In this document: positions 8,571 to 16,735 of the stretch, one piece after another | How positions within the stretch are numbered: position 1 is the stretch's first letter | Layout of the letters: each line of letters opens with the position of its first letter | Source: Candidatus Heimdallarchaeota archaeon | GTDB taxonomy: Archaea; Asgardarchaeota; Heimdallarchaeia; JABLTI01 | Direction of reading: 5' to 3' | Assembly: GCA_023128635.1 (NCBI GenBank) | Contig: JAGMDP010000104.1 | Span: forward strand, 1-29,762 | DNA length: 29,762 nt | The notes under the pieces: generated by a model | Told to the model about the DNA's origin: nothing | Databases searched by the model: none | Seen by the model: only the letters and a program-made list of their open reading frames with translations | Made by a program: the position numbers and the translations under genes

Positions 8571-9473
8571 ATGGTTAAATTCGACATTTATGATGAATCT
8601 AAACTTGATGCTCAAATCGAACTAGTTCAAGAAGTCATAAAATATTGGGACTGGGTAATTTGGTATCCAAACAAGGAATCTCTAAAAGAAAGTTATACTC
8701 GAGAGGGTTTCAGCCCAGAAACTCGTCATTACGCTTATGATGGAGAAAAACTCGTGGGATTTTTGAGTAGCACTATTGAAAGAAAAATTGATGACGTTTC
8801 ATTCGGATCCATACATATACCGTTTATAAGAAAGGGTTACGAGAACATAGAAGAAGAATTAGTGAAGAAAGCGATAGCCACATTGCAAACAAAAGGAGCA
8901 GAAGCTATACGCTCATTTGCTATGCCTGGTTGGGGAAACACCATTCAAATTCTTGAAAAACATGGATTTAAAGAGAAAAAACTGCTTAGTTATGCAACTA
9001 TGTTCTCAGTAAATTTACTGATGAGCGAGGATTACAAAACACCCGAGCATGTTGTAGAAATAATTTTACCAAAGGATGATTACAAACTCGTCGAATGTAT
9101 TGTGAAAGAAAGCAAGCAGTCAAGAGAAGTAATTGAAAGGTATATTGATAAATTAATTGCGGATGATGCTTTGGTTGCTAGCACAATAGTGTATAATTAT
9201 GGTGATACGTCTTTTGGCTATCTTGCAAAGGGTTTGCAATATCTGGAAATGCCTGGAAGAATTTTTCTGAGTTTCGTTCCAGTTGTTAAGAAAGAAAACA
9301 TGCGTTTCTTCAAAGATGTCATCAAAGATGGGTTCGAATTTCTTGCTCGGAAAGCAAAAAAAGCTGGGTATGACACCCTTTGGTATGAGGCAAGAGATGT
9401 TGAAAACGTAGAACTATACAAAGAACTAGGATTAAAAATGGAGCCAACATATGGATTTACCCTAAGAGTTTGA
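8571..9473 (+). CDS. Tandem GNAT-family N-acetyltransferase-like protein
   Basis: A 300-residue protein that reads as two GNAT units in series. The first half ends in NTIQILEKHGFKEKK (about 122-136) and the second in ENVELYKELGLKMEPTYGFTL. Both are the typical closing element of a GNAT domain (asparagine, helix, then xLG[FL] before the last strands). HYAYDGEKLVGFLSSTIERK (58-77) is the central strand pair of the first unit. An obvious Q/RxxGxG/A acetyl-CoA loop is not visible in either half, so one or both may be degenerate. There is no ribosome site; TATTTTATG about 20 nt before the ATG suggests a nearly leaderless mRNA. Substrate unknown. Confidence 0.68.
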   Translation: MVKFDIYDESKLDAQIELVQEVIKYWDWVIWYPNKESLKESYTREGFSPETRHYAYDGEKLVGFLSSTIERKIDDVSFGSIHIPFIRKGYENIEEELVKKAIATLQTKGAEAIRSFAMPGWGNTIQILEKHGFKEKKLLSYATMFSVNLLMSEDYKTPEHVVEIILPKDDYKLVECIVKESKQSREVIERYIDKLIADDALVASTIVYNYGDTSFGYLAKGLQYLEMPGRIFLSFVPVVKKENMRFFKDVIKDGFEFLARKAKKAGYDTLWYEARDVENVELYKELGLKMEPTYGFTLRV

Positions 9474-9488
9474 GTAAGTCAAACTTTT
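9464..9488. terminator. Bidirectional hairpin between convergent genes
   Basis: AAGAGTTTGA (9464-9473) pairs with TCAAACTTTT (9479-9488), ten pairs with one G-U, around a 5-nt loop. It covers the stop codon of the GNAT gene and the stop of the convergent DinB-fold gene, so it could end both transcripts. A T run follows on the plus strand. Confidence 0.5.
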
Positions 9489-10044
9489 AATCTGCATCTG
9501 TTCTTAACAAATCTAAATATTCTAGTAGTCTATCCCAGTGGATTGCCATTCTCGTCAATTTATTTCCATGTTCTAGGGTATGCTGAATGGTCTTAGATAC
9601 AGTAAATTCAGCTGTTGCTTCCCCCCAATAAGTATCTGTCTTTTTTTCTTTCCACAAATTGTCGGACATTTTACTTAATGCTTCTATTTGTTTTTCTCTC
9701 ACAGAATGAAATCGTTTCAAAAGTAATTTCAAATCTACCCCCTTTACTAATTCTTTGTCCCACATCTCTTTTTCGTTAGGAATATCTTTCTTAGCAGGAA
9801 TTATTTCGCCTAACCAATTTTTCAAACCAGGTAAAGCCCAATTCTCTTCGTAATGAACAAGATGGAACATTAACCGATAAGCAGACCATAAACCAAAATA
9901 CCTTTGCAAAGACTCATCAGCTTTTGGATGAGTGCTATGAGGAGGAATTTCTAGGAGACGATCTTCTGGAACGAGATTAATAGCCCAATCAATTATTTGA
10001 GCGGTTTCTCCGAGTTGCTTAGCAAGAAAATTTCTGGAATTCAT
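9487..10044 (-). CDS. DinB/YfiT-like four-helix-bundle protein
   Basis: About 185 residues in a helical DinB-superfamily pattern. HLVHYEENW in the middle and HTLEHGNKLTR near the C-terminus supply the spaced histidines that bind a metal in this fold. Members include thiol-S-transferases and damage-inducible proteins of unknown role. The frame is open back to 10083, but those 13 residues are hydrophobic and unlike the family. A TATA-like TATTTTATTG at about 10063-10075 lies 20-30 nt upstream of the ATG at 10044, so I choose 10044 as a leaderless start. Superfamily call moderate, function unknown. Confidence 0.65.
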   Translation of the reverse strand: MNSRNFLAKQLGETAQIIDWAINLVPEDRLLEIPPHSTHPKADESLQRYFGLWSAYRLMFHLVHYEENWALPGLKNWLGEIIPAKKDIPNEKEMWDKELVKGVDLKLLLKRFHSVREKQIEALSKMSDNLWKEKKTDTYWGEATAEFTVSKTIQHTLEHGNKLTRMAIHWDRLLEYLDLLRTDAD

Positions 10045-10141
10045 ATATAACAATAAGAAGATACAATAAAATATATTACTCAAAATCTAGATATAAGTTG
10101 TATGTTTTGGGAGGAAAAGTAAAAGATAAGGAGTAAAAATT

Positions 10142-10732
10142 ATGAATATATTTCAAACACTAAAATATATGCTTTCCGCTCTTGGAGCGTTTCTTTTCAG
10201 AAGACAAAAAGTTGTGATTACAGAAATACCTGCAGGAAAAATTATAGATATTGGAGGTGGAGGTGAAGGGATTATTGCTCAAATTGGAGCTGATAGAGTA
10301 ACAGCAGTTGATAAACTAGAATCAGAGATCAAAAGCGCACAAGCAAAAGCTCCAACAGCAACCTGGCAGGTGGCTGATGCTCGAGATTTACCCTTTGAAA
10401 ATGAATCTTTTGACAATGCTACAATATTTTTCAGCTTAATGTATATGAAACAATTAGTCAAAGAAGAAGTAATTTCAGAGGTGTACCGAGTACTTCCACC
10501 AGGTGGTGAATTTTGGATCTGGGATGCAAATATTCAGAAAGAAGGAATTTTTGTTATCATGATGAAAATTAAACTTCCAAACGGCAAAACCGTTAGAACA
10601 GGTTATGGTTCTAAAGACTGCATTCAGTCACCAGAATCAATTTCGGAAATTTTACAGAAAACTGGTTTCCAAATTAAAGAGACAACAACCAATAAATTAT
10701 GGTTCCTTATAAAGGCAAAGAAAGCAACTTAA
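10142..10732 (+). CDS. Class I SAM-dependent methyltransferase
   Basis: A 196-residue Rossmann-fold methyltransferase. IIDIGGGGEG (34-43) is motif I, AVD at 55-57 supplies the acidic residue for the SAM ribose, VADARDLPFENESFD is the motif II region, and the YRVLPPGGEFWIWD segment is the post-motif III strand and turn. It belongs to the Methyltransf_11/25 type and is close to the minimal length. An amphipathic N-terminal segment (about 1-20) precedes the fold and may touch membrane or substrate. AAGGAG lies 9 nt before the ATG. It is followed by the convergent tRNA gene. Substrate unknown. Confidence 0.85.
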   Translation: MNIFQTLKYMLSALGAFLFRRQKVVITEIPAGKIIDIGGGGEGIIAQIGADRVTAVDKLESEIKSAQAKAPTATWQVADARDLPFENESFDNATIFFSLMYMKQLVKEEVISEVYRVLPPGGEFWIWDANIQKEGIFVIMMKIKLPNGKTVRTGYGSKDCIQSPESISEILQKTGFQIKETTTNKLWFLIKAKKAT

Positions 10733-10797
10733 AGGATTAACTCTTGTTTAAAAAACCAGAAAAATGATTGTAGTCAAATTAAAAGGGTAAAAAGAAT

Positions 10798-10911
10798 TGG
10801 TGCCGGAGACGGGATTTGAACCCGCGCGTGCGGAAGCACAATGGATATTTGCAATCCATTTAAGGAGGGATTTTAGCAATCCATCTCCCTACCAGGCTAG
10901 GACACCCCGGC
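10798..10911 (-). tRNA. tRNA-Ser(GCU) with an intron and encoded CCA
   Basis: Read on the minus strand from 10911. The acceptor GCCGGGG pairs with CTCCGGC, followed by discriminator A at 10801 and an encoded CCA at 10800-10798. The D stem is TCCT/GGGA, the T arm is GCGGG-TTCAAAT-CCCGT, and the long variable arm is GTGC-TTCC-GCAC, typical of class II (Ser/Leu) tRNAs. The anticodon arm ATGGA-TTGCTAA-TCCAT forms only after removal of 27 nt at 10847-10873; the anticodon is GCU, serine (AGC/AGU codons). Mature length is 84 nt plus CCA. It is convergent with the methyltransferase gene. Confidence 0.93.
10847..10873 (-). other. Bulge-helix-bulge intron in tRNA-Ser, position 37/38
   Basis: The 27-nt intron sits at the canonical 37/38 site. 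TTGC (exon 32-35) pairs with GCAA near the intron 3' end as the 4-bp central helix. The two 3-nt bulges are TA|A and AT|A, with cleavage inside each. The intron's own stem AATCC/GGATT closes a 10-nt loop, and ATGGA/TCCAT is the outer helix. This is a complete hBHBh' substrate for the archaeal tRNA splicing endonuclease. The intron repeats nine exon bases (ATGGATTGC). Confidence 0.9.
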
Positions 10912-10940
10912 TTAATTCTATTCTTGGTTTTTTCTCAACA

Positions 10941-10947
10941 ATTTAAA
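10941..10947 (-). promoter_or_regulatory. TATA box of the tRNA-Ser gene
   Basis: TTTAAAT on the minus strand lies 30-36 nt upstream of tRNA base 1, consistent with transcription starting a few bases before the mature 5' end. Confidence 0.5.
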
Positions 10948-11030
10948 AAACATTACGGTTGAGTTGTGATTTGTGTTTTTTTCCCTTTTTTTAGCATAGT
11001 TTTATTTTCTTCATTGATGTTTATTTCTTT

Positions 11031-11738
11031 ATGACTGATGATAAGTTTCTCGATATTCCTAAGGATTTCCGAAAGGAGTTAATTCCTGTTCGTCAAGAAC
11101 AAGTTCTTCTTTCTCCTCACGTTCTCCTTGATGGTCAGCTCTCTCTTGAAGATATTACTCTTGTTGCTGGTTTAGATGTTGCTTATTCCAAGGATGACAA
11201 ATTAGCTTGTGCTAGTCTTGTTGTGGTCGATTTTCGTACATTAGAACCTGTTGAAGAGTATTTCGAGTATTTTCAACCTGCTATTCCTTATATCCCTAGT
11301 TTTCTGTATTATCGGGAATCCCCTGGTTATCATTCAGTAATTAAACATCTCGAAGAAAAACCAGATCTATTCCTTTTTGATGGTAATGGTATTATTCACC
11401 CCTATGGAATTGGTTTAGCAAGCCAAATGGGTTTGGAAATAAAACGACCTACTGTTGGTATCGCTAAGAAACTCTTATTGGGAGAATACATTGATCCCTT
11501 AAAAAAGGGCGGGTACTCTCAGATAGTTTTTGAAGAGAAGGTAATTGGAGCTGCTTTTCAATCTGCTGACCCACCAGCAAAACCAATTTTCTTATCACAA
11601 GGCCACTTAATCAATCTTAATACTACGATTTATGTTATTCGTGAATTTTTCCAAAATCAAATATTTAGCACAAAACTACCTGTGCCGTTATTACTTGCTG
11701 ACAAACTAGCAAGAGAGAAACTAGGTGAAAGAGAATAG
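11031..11738 (+). CDS. nfi: Endonuclease V (deoxyinosine-specific)
   Basis: A 235-residue endonuclease V, close to the usual bacterial and archaeal length of about 220. The catalytic acids are in place: Asp49 in GLDVAY, Glu96 in PYIPSFLYYRESP, and Asp117 in FDGNGIIHP. The GIGLASQMGL helix and the GIAKKLL motif follow. PYIP is the strand-separating wedge of the family. It nicks DNA one base 3' of deoxyinosine, or acts on inosine in RNA in some lineages. A TATTTT-rich segment about 25 nt upstream and no ribosome site suggest a leaderless mRNA. A 14-bp A/T palindrome and T run just past the stop (11760-11782) may end transcription. Confidence 0.95.
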   Translation: MTDDKFLDIPKDFRKELIPVRQEQVLLSPHVLLDGQLSLEDITLVAGLDVAYSKDDKLACASLVVVDFRTLEPVEEYFEYFQPAIPYIPSFLYYRESPGYHSVIKHLEEKPDLFLFDGNGIIHPYGIGLASQMGLEIKRPTVGIAKKLLLGEYIDPLKKGGYSQIVFEEKVIGAAFQSADPPAKPIFLSQGHLINLNTTIYVIREFFQNQIFSTKLPVPLLLADKLAREKLGERE

Positions 11739-11874
11739 TCAAAAGATTGATTGTTTAGGAAAGAAATTTCTTTTGTTTTTTCCTTAGTATTTCTTATTTT
11801 TTGAAGAAGAATGTTTTAATCGAAAATTAAGTAATCATAATATTAACTAATCCAATAGAATTGGAGATTTTGAT

Positions 11875-12729
11875 TTGAATAACCAATGTAAAGTAAAAAA
11901 AGTTCTAAAGAGTCATTCAACGCTCGAAGGAGCAGGAGTTCGTTTACAACGGGTTTTTGGTTTTCATGAAGTACCTTTATTCGATCCATTTTTGCTTCTA
12001 GACCACTTTGGATCTGATAATCCGGACGATTATTTAGCAGGTTTTCCTTGGCATCCACACAGGGGAATTGAAACGATTACCTACATGCTTGAAGGAGAAG
12101 TTGAACACGAAGATAGTCTTGGTAATAAAGGTGTAATTACAAATGGAGATGTACAATGGATGACTGCAGGAAGTGGTATTATTCACCAAGAAATGCCTCA
12201 ACGGTCAGAGGGATTAATGCGAGGATTTCAACTGTGGGCTAATCTTCCAGCAAAAGATAAAATGATGCATCCTAGGTATAGAGACATAAAGAAAGAAGAA
12301 ATTCCTGAATTTGCAGTGAATGAGAATGTACAAGTAAAGATAATTTCCGGAAACGTAAATGGTACAAAAGGTCCGGTGCAAGATATTGTTACAGATCCAG
12401 AATATGTTGATGTGATTATAAAACCTGATGGAACATTCAAACATCCTGTTAAGGAAGGGCATACTGTTTTTGCTTACATTTTTGAGGGCGCAGGATTCTT
12501 TGATAATAAACAAAAAGAAATGACAAACAAAGGTTCTGTTGTATTATTTGCTGATGGAGATTTTGTTGAAATATATACAAAGGATAAACCAGTGAGATTT
12601 CTGCTAATCTCTGGAAAACCAATTGGTGAACCAGTAGCATGGAATGGTCCAATTGTAATGAATACAGAAAATGAACTTAGAATTGCATTTCAAGAATATA
12701 GAAATAAAACATTTATCAAGCATAAATAA
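11875..12729 (+). CDS. Pirin-family cupin protein
   Basis: A 284-residue pirin. The iron ligands match human pirin: His60 and His62 in WHPHRGIETITYMLEG, His104 and Glu106 in GSGIIHQEMP. The first cupin domain covers about 10-140 and the second, without metal ligands, about 160-260; the RGFQLWANLPAKDKM segment joins them. Prokaryotic pirins are iron proteins, some with quercetin dioxygenase activity; the role in archaea is not settled. The start is TTG at 11875 with TTGGAG about 10 nt upstream. It ends at a hairpin-T terminator and is convergent with the actin-like gene. Confidence 0.93.
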   Translation: MNNQCKVKKVLKSHSTLEGAGVRLQRVFGFHEVPLFDPFLLLDHFGSDNPDDYLAGFPWHPHRGIETITYMLEGEVEHEDSLGNKGVITNGDVQWMTAGSGIIHQEMPQRSEGLMRGFQLWANLPAKDKMMHPRYRDIKKEEIPEFAVNENVQVKIISGNVNGTKGPVQDIVTDPEYVDVIIKPDGTFKHPVKEGHTVFAYIFEGAGFFDNKQKEMTNKGSVVLFADGDFVEIYTKDKPVRFLLISGKPIGEPVAWNGPIVMNTENELRIAFQEYRNKTFIKHK

Positions 12730-12755
12730 TTCAATTGAAAAATAAAATAGAATAA

Positions 12756-12783
12756 GATTCGCCATTCAGCGAATCATTTTTTC
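12756..12783 (+). terminator. Intrinsic-type hairpin and T run after pirin
   Basis: GATTCGC (12756-12762) pairs with GCGAATC (12769-12775) around CATTCA, followed by ATTTTTTCTTTTT. This is a textbook stem-loop with T tract, overlapping the last codon of the convergent actin-like gene. Confidence 0.65.
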
Positions 12784-13841
12784 TTTTTGCTGTCGATTTG
12801 TGCTTGAGCAATTTTCTGGAAGCCAAAAGCATTTGCTAACACAGGATCTTTAGGAACAATAACCTCTTCTGGTGATTGAACAATATTGTTTTCGGTAAGA
12901 ATACTTTTCATACGTTCACCAAAGACTTCAGCACCACCACCGGTTAGAATGACTTTTTCAATCCAAGCATCGGGTGGGAGGGTTCCAAGTAAGGTTGATA
13001 ATTCATCCACTATGATATCTGCGATTGAATTGACATAATAAGTGAGGGTTTCAGAAATATCATATTGCTCTCCTGCAACCATTACATTCTTTCTTCCAAT
13101 CTCTATGGATTTTATCAATTCAAATGGTCGCAAAATTTTCCCTGTTTGCTGATTCAAGTTACTGGCAATTCTTTCAGCGAGTGTGGTTATTGATTCTAGT
13201 ACGCTTCCACTTGCTGTTCGCATTAGTCTACCTTCATAAACAGTAAGAATATTTGTTGCACCAGCTCCTATATCCACAACTACTGCATCAACTGCTCTTT
13301 GTTCACCAGATGTTTTCAGGATTTCATAATAAGATCCATAACAAACTGGCATTACTAAGCATTGGTCTATCTTCAGATTGATTTGTTTTTCTTCCCCTGT
13401 CGCATCATTTGCAACATTAATTGTCATAGCTCCTTTCAGACCTTTGCTTAAAGTTACCATTTCATCTTGAGGACTTGCAACTGGCACTCCAGTCGCAACT
13501 ATTAAATTTGCATAATCCTTTTCTACGAAATTCGAAAGAGCTGCTTTTATTGCTATAATTGCATCTTTCAAACTTTTCATTTTACCTTTTTCTGCTAATG
13601 GTCGTTTTATTTCGCTTTGTAATCTTGCTAATTCACCTACGAAATATTTCTTCCCATCATCAGTTTGTAGCATAAGATTATTTATCCAAGATTTATCTGT
13701 TCCTAATCCTTTCCATCCAGGATTTGGATCACCAACCAAACTGGGAATTTTTACAATCTTTTTACCACCAGGTCCTACTAATTTAGTTATGCTCGTACCA
13801 AGATCTATTCCGATTGCCATTGTATCGCTTTTTTTGGACAA
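12774..13841 (-). CDS. ParM/Ta0583-type actin-like ATPase
   Basis: A 355-residue actin-superfamily protein. IGIDLGTSITKLV (9-22) is phosphate loop 1, VVVDIGAGATNI near residue 190 is phosphate loop 2, and VILTGGGAEVFG near residue 295 is the adenosine motif. The ending PVLANAFGFQ resembles PEDLQFANALGY of Thermoplasma Ta0583. It is of the plasmid-ParM/archaeal Ta0583 kind rather than the eukaryote-like lokiactin or crenactin type, and probably forms filaments; the role in the cell is unknown. The start is TTG at 13841 with AGGGTG 8 nt upstream; an in-frame ATG at 13820 is the alternative. A TATA-like TTTATAG about 27 nt upstream suggests its own promoter apart from the MoxR cluster, 92 nt away. 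Confidence 0.85.
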   Translation of the reverse strand: MSKKSDTMAIGIDLGTSITKLVGPGGKKIVKIPSLVGDPNPGWKGLGTDKSWINNLMLQTDDGKKYFVGELARLQSEIKRPLAEKGKMKSLKDAIIAIKAALSNFVEKDYANLIVATGVPVASPQDEMVTLSKGLKGAMTINVANDATGEEKQINLKIDQCLVMPVCYGSYYEILKTSGEQRAVDAVVVDIGAGATNILTVYEGRLMRTASGSVLESITTLAERIASNLNQQTGKILRPFELIKSIEIGRKNVMVAGEQYDISETLTYYVNSIADIIVDELSTLLGTLPPDAWIEKVILTGGGAEVFGERMKSILTENNIVQSPEEVIVPKDPVLANAFGFQKIAQAQIDSKKKK

Positions 13842-13933
13842 AATATTACACCCTGCCTTATCTATAAATTTCTAATTAAGTATTAAAACATCTAATTAAA
13901 AGCTTTAATGATGGGGCACTTTTTGATGGAAAT

Positions 13934-15292
13934 CTATTGTCCCGTCCGAGGTGTTCTTTGTCTTCTCCTAGGTCGTCTTCGTTCTGTTTCCTTCTCTGCA
14001 GATACTGGATGAATAACGGGTCTTTGTGCTGCTGCTTCCATTCTTCTTGTTGCTCTTCTCTGGATTAATTGAATTATTAATCCAATGATTAAAAATAGCA
14101 CGGCTAAGGGTGCTAAAACCATCATAATCATTTCTGGTTGTCCAGCTTCAATACTATTGATGACGGAATCAGGCATATTGAGAAATTGCAGAATCGGTAC
14201 TGGATTCAATGCGAGCCAAGAAAGTAACAATAATGCTACCATTCTAAACAAGGTGCCTGTGGTTATTATAAGAATTAATCTAGGCAATGACGGAGTATAT
14301 GCTGAGGCTGATAATGACAAAGCAATCATTGGATCATCTCTTTCAAGTTGCTCATAAAAACTCTTGAGACGATTATTCATTTTGTCCCAATCTTCATCAG
14401 GTGAAATTCTAAACAATTTCTTTCCAACTAAGCCTTTTATTCTTGAGAACGCAGTACTTGTAGTCATTCTAGCTCTTGCCGTGTTTTTACTACCTCGAAC
14501 ACCCATTCTATCTGATTCTTCATCTGTTTCTGGTTTTTCTTTTTTCATTCTCTCTAAAGGCATCTTGAAATCTTTTATTCTCTTAATATTGCTTGAGATT
14601 CTTCTATGTCTATGGATATTAGGACCTATAACATTGTACACATAACTTGCTTGAAAACTCAATTCTAACGAGAAGTAAATTAGGAAAGCTGTAATTACTA
14701 ATTTCGAGAAAATCATTTGAGTGATATTTCCGCTGCTGAAGTCTAAATCTAATAGCAATTTCCCACTTAAAGATGCTAAACCAAGAACTATATTCATTCC
14801 AAAAAAGGAAACTGCTGAAAGTGCAGGATTACATTCTCTTAAAAATCCTAGCCCAGCAATAAGTGCAATAAATAGGATTATCATAATAAAGAAAGAATAT
14901 AGAGGTTCAAAGAGATTTGGTTGAGCAAAAAATTCTAATGGGTTTAATATAATTTGCTCAATTTCCACTCCCATGATAGTTTCTCCTCCTCCGAAAACTG
15001 CTGAATGAAAACTATCCATTAATGCTACAGCACCAGAATCATCATATCCGAGCATATAGGCGAGTCCATAACCAATTAAGAGAAACAAAATCTCAAAAAT
15101 AAAGACAAAGAATTTCAAACTATACCAGAATGATTGGAAATGCCAAATGGAAGTATCGATTGAGGATATTACTAGCGCGAAAGCAGCTATGAATACTAGA
15201 GCAGCAAATACTCGAGTCATGTTGAGTAGATTACGCATTTTCCTTACTTTATCTGCTTCAACTCTCGTACCAATTACTTCAGACAAGGCCAA
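13934..15292 (-). CDS. Multi-pass membrane protein of the MoxR cluster
   Basis: About 452 residues, not recognised as a named family. It has hydrophobic helices near 26-48, 57-82, 130-150, 158-178 and 192-215. A basic cytosolic stretch with a cluster of K/R/E residues follows (about 228-310), then two more helices (about 330-360 and 385-412) and a very basic tail (RRRPRRRQRTPR). It overlaps the DUF58 gene by 14 nt, so the two are translationally coupled. The frame opens with TTG at 15292, but the GAGAGGT site lies only 1-2 nt before it and is better spaced for the second TTG at 15286 (MSEVIGTR). It probably forms the membrane scaffold of this MoxR-vWA module. Confidence 0.72.
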   Translation of the reverse strand: MALSEVIGTRVEADKVRKMRNLLNMTRVFAALVFIAAFALVISSIDTSIWHFQSFWYSLKFFVFIFEILFLLIGYGLAYMLGYDDSGAVALMDSFHSAVFGGGETIMGVEIEQIILNPLEFFAQPNLFEPLYSFFIMIILFIALIAGLGFLRECNPALSAVSFFGMNIVLGLASLSGKLLLDLDFSSGNITQMIFSKLVITAFLIYFSLELSFQASYVYNVIGPNIHRHRRISSNIKRIKDFKMPLERMKKEKPETDEESDRMGVRGSKNTARARMTTSTAFSRIKGLVGKKLFRISPDEDWDKMNNRLKSFYEQLERDDPMIALSLSASAYTPSLPRLILIITTGTLFRMVALLLLSWLALNPVPILQFLNMPDSVINSIEAGQPEMIMMVLAPLAVLFLIIGLIIQLIQRRATRRMEAAAQRPVIHPVSAEKETERRRPRRRQRTPRTGQ

Positions 15293-16676
15293 TACCTCTC
15301 CTTTTTGCTTCTATGTATTCATTTATTACAGATACCAAGAAATCATCTGGTCCTACAGAAATAACACCTGCTCTGTATCGTTGGATATCTCTACTCAATC
15401 TTGATCGAATATCATAATATTCTTCTGCAATGGCTTCTCCTAATGCTTTTTCAGTTGGACCTAATCGGGTGTTCTGAATTTCAAAGAAAGGTCCAAATGG
15501 TGATATAATTATTACATCGAATCCCGCTGCTGATGCCTTACGAATTCCATCGAGAATATCTTTCTTTTTTCCTTCGAGATCTGTGATAATTAGTAATAAT
15601 CCTCTACCACGTGTTCGCATTATTAGGTTCTGAATTGCTTTTGTGAGATAGGAGGGACCTCTCGGAGTAGTGTATGCAAGATCTTCAATGATTCTATTGA
15701 ATTGGGTAGTTCCATGGCCAGGTTTAATAAAGGTATTAACTTTGCTATTAAAAGTTGCAAGTCCAATCATATCTTTTCTTTCTTGGGCCATATGAGATAG
15801 TAATACCACTGCACGAATACTGAATTCTAGTTTAGTATTTCGTATTAATCCCTGATCCATACTTTGAGAAGTATCTAGTAGAACCATAACACGAATGTTT
15901 TTCTCAGTTTCAAATTCTCTGATTTGCAATTTATTTGTTCTACTGAATGCTTTCCAATCAATGTATCTAAAAGCATCTTCTGGAAAATAATCGCGAATTC
16001 CCCAAAATTCCATGCCTGTACCTTTTAGTTTAGTTTTATGCATTCCAAACATTTTTCCAAGCTGTCTTTTTGCGCCTAGGGTTTTCAACTTCTTAATATC
16101 TTCATAAGAGGGATAAACTAGCACTTCATCAAAATCTTGCTTTATTGTCTCTTCTTCATAAAATCCTAATCGATCATGAATGATGACTTTTGTTGGTCCA
16201 ATTTTGGATAATCCTCTTACTGGAGTTCTAAGAATGTAGGAGAATTCCGCTTTTGCATTAGCATTTATTCTTGTGTAGAGATAATTTTCTCCAAGCACCA
16301 AATCCATTGTTTCGGGGTATGCATCATATATTTCTAAATGATCAATAGCATTTGGTCCTTTATTATGAACTGTCATACTCACGTGAATATATTCTCCTGC
16401 AAAGCATTTTCTTTTATCAAGAACACGATTAACAGTTATTCCTTCTGTATTTGCTTGGATCCGGAAGATTGGATAGCCAAAAGTGGTTCCTATTACCATT
16501 AAAATTCCGATTAAAAGAAAGTAAGTGACAATAATATCTGAGATTCCATAAGCTAAAGGCTGAGCCATAAAGAGAATGACTATATCAAAAATAGGTACAA
16601 TTCCTTCTAATGCTAGACCTATTGATATCATAAATAGACCTCCGAAAAGGATAAATGATCCTCTTTTTGAAATCAT
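15279..16676 (-). CDS. DUF58 / von Willebrand factor A domain protein
   Basis: 465 residues. Two N-terminal membrane helices (about 8-28 and 45-68) are followed by a beta-rich domain (about 75-175). The DUF58 signature GMEFWGIRDYFPEDAFRYID comes next (221-240), then a vWA domain with a complete MIDAS start, DTSQS (268-272). DUF58 proteins are the usual partners of MoxR ATPases, which lie directly upstream here (59-nt gap). The vWA domain probably presents or recruits a metal-dependent ligand for remodelling at the membrane. The next gene starts within its last codons. Confidence 0.9.
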   Translation of the reverse strand: MISKRGSFILFGGLFMISIGLALEGIVPIFDIVILFMAQPLAYGISDIIVTYFLLIGILMVIGTTFGYPIFRIQANTEGITVNRVLDKRKCFAGEYIHVSMTVHNKGPNAIDHLEIYDAYPETMDLVLGENYLYTRINANAKAEFSYILRTPVRGLSKIGPTKVIIHDRLGFYEEETIKQDFDEVLVYPSYEDIKKLKTLGAKRQLGKMFGMHKTKLKGTGMEFWGIRDYFPEDAFRYIDWKAFSRTNKLQIREFETEKNIRVMVLLDTSQSMDQGLIRNTKLEFSIRAVVLLSHMAQERKDMIGLATFNSKVNTFIKPGHGTTQFNRIIEDLAYTTPRGPSYLTKAIQNLIMRTRGRGLLLIITDLEGKKKDILDGIRKASAAGFDVIIISPFGPFFEIQNTRLGPTEKALGEAIAEEYYDIRSRLSRDIQRYRAGVISVGPDDFLVSVINEYIEAKRRGIGLV

Positions 16677-16735
16677 TTTTTACTACAACCTATTTTTGCT
16701 TGATATGGTTTATTCACTATTTTTTCTCAATTTAG

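Noticed and set aside
7548..9473. Antibiotic resistance island (APH plus GNAT)
   Set aside because: Both families have many metabolic members, base composition matches the surroundings and no mobile element borders them.
10798..10911. tRNA-Cys (GCA) reading of this gene
   Set aside because: The GCA lies in the intron copy of the loop and its stem does not close with a 7-nt loop; the long variable arm and the exon loop TTGCTAA indicate tRNA-Ser(GCU).
11760..11773. Palindrome AAAGAAATTTCTTT as an operator
   Set aside because: A loopless A/T palindrome before a T run just past the endonuclease V stop; more likely part of a transcription end or chance in AT-rich DNA.
12774..13841. ParM plasmid-partition cassette
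   Set aside because: No ParR-like gene and no direct-repeat centromere were seen on either side.
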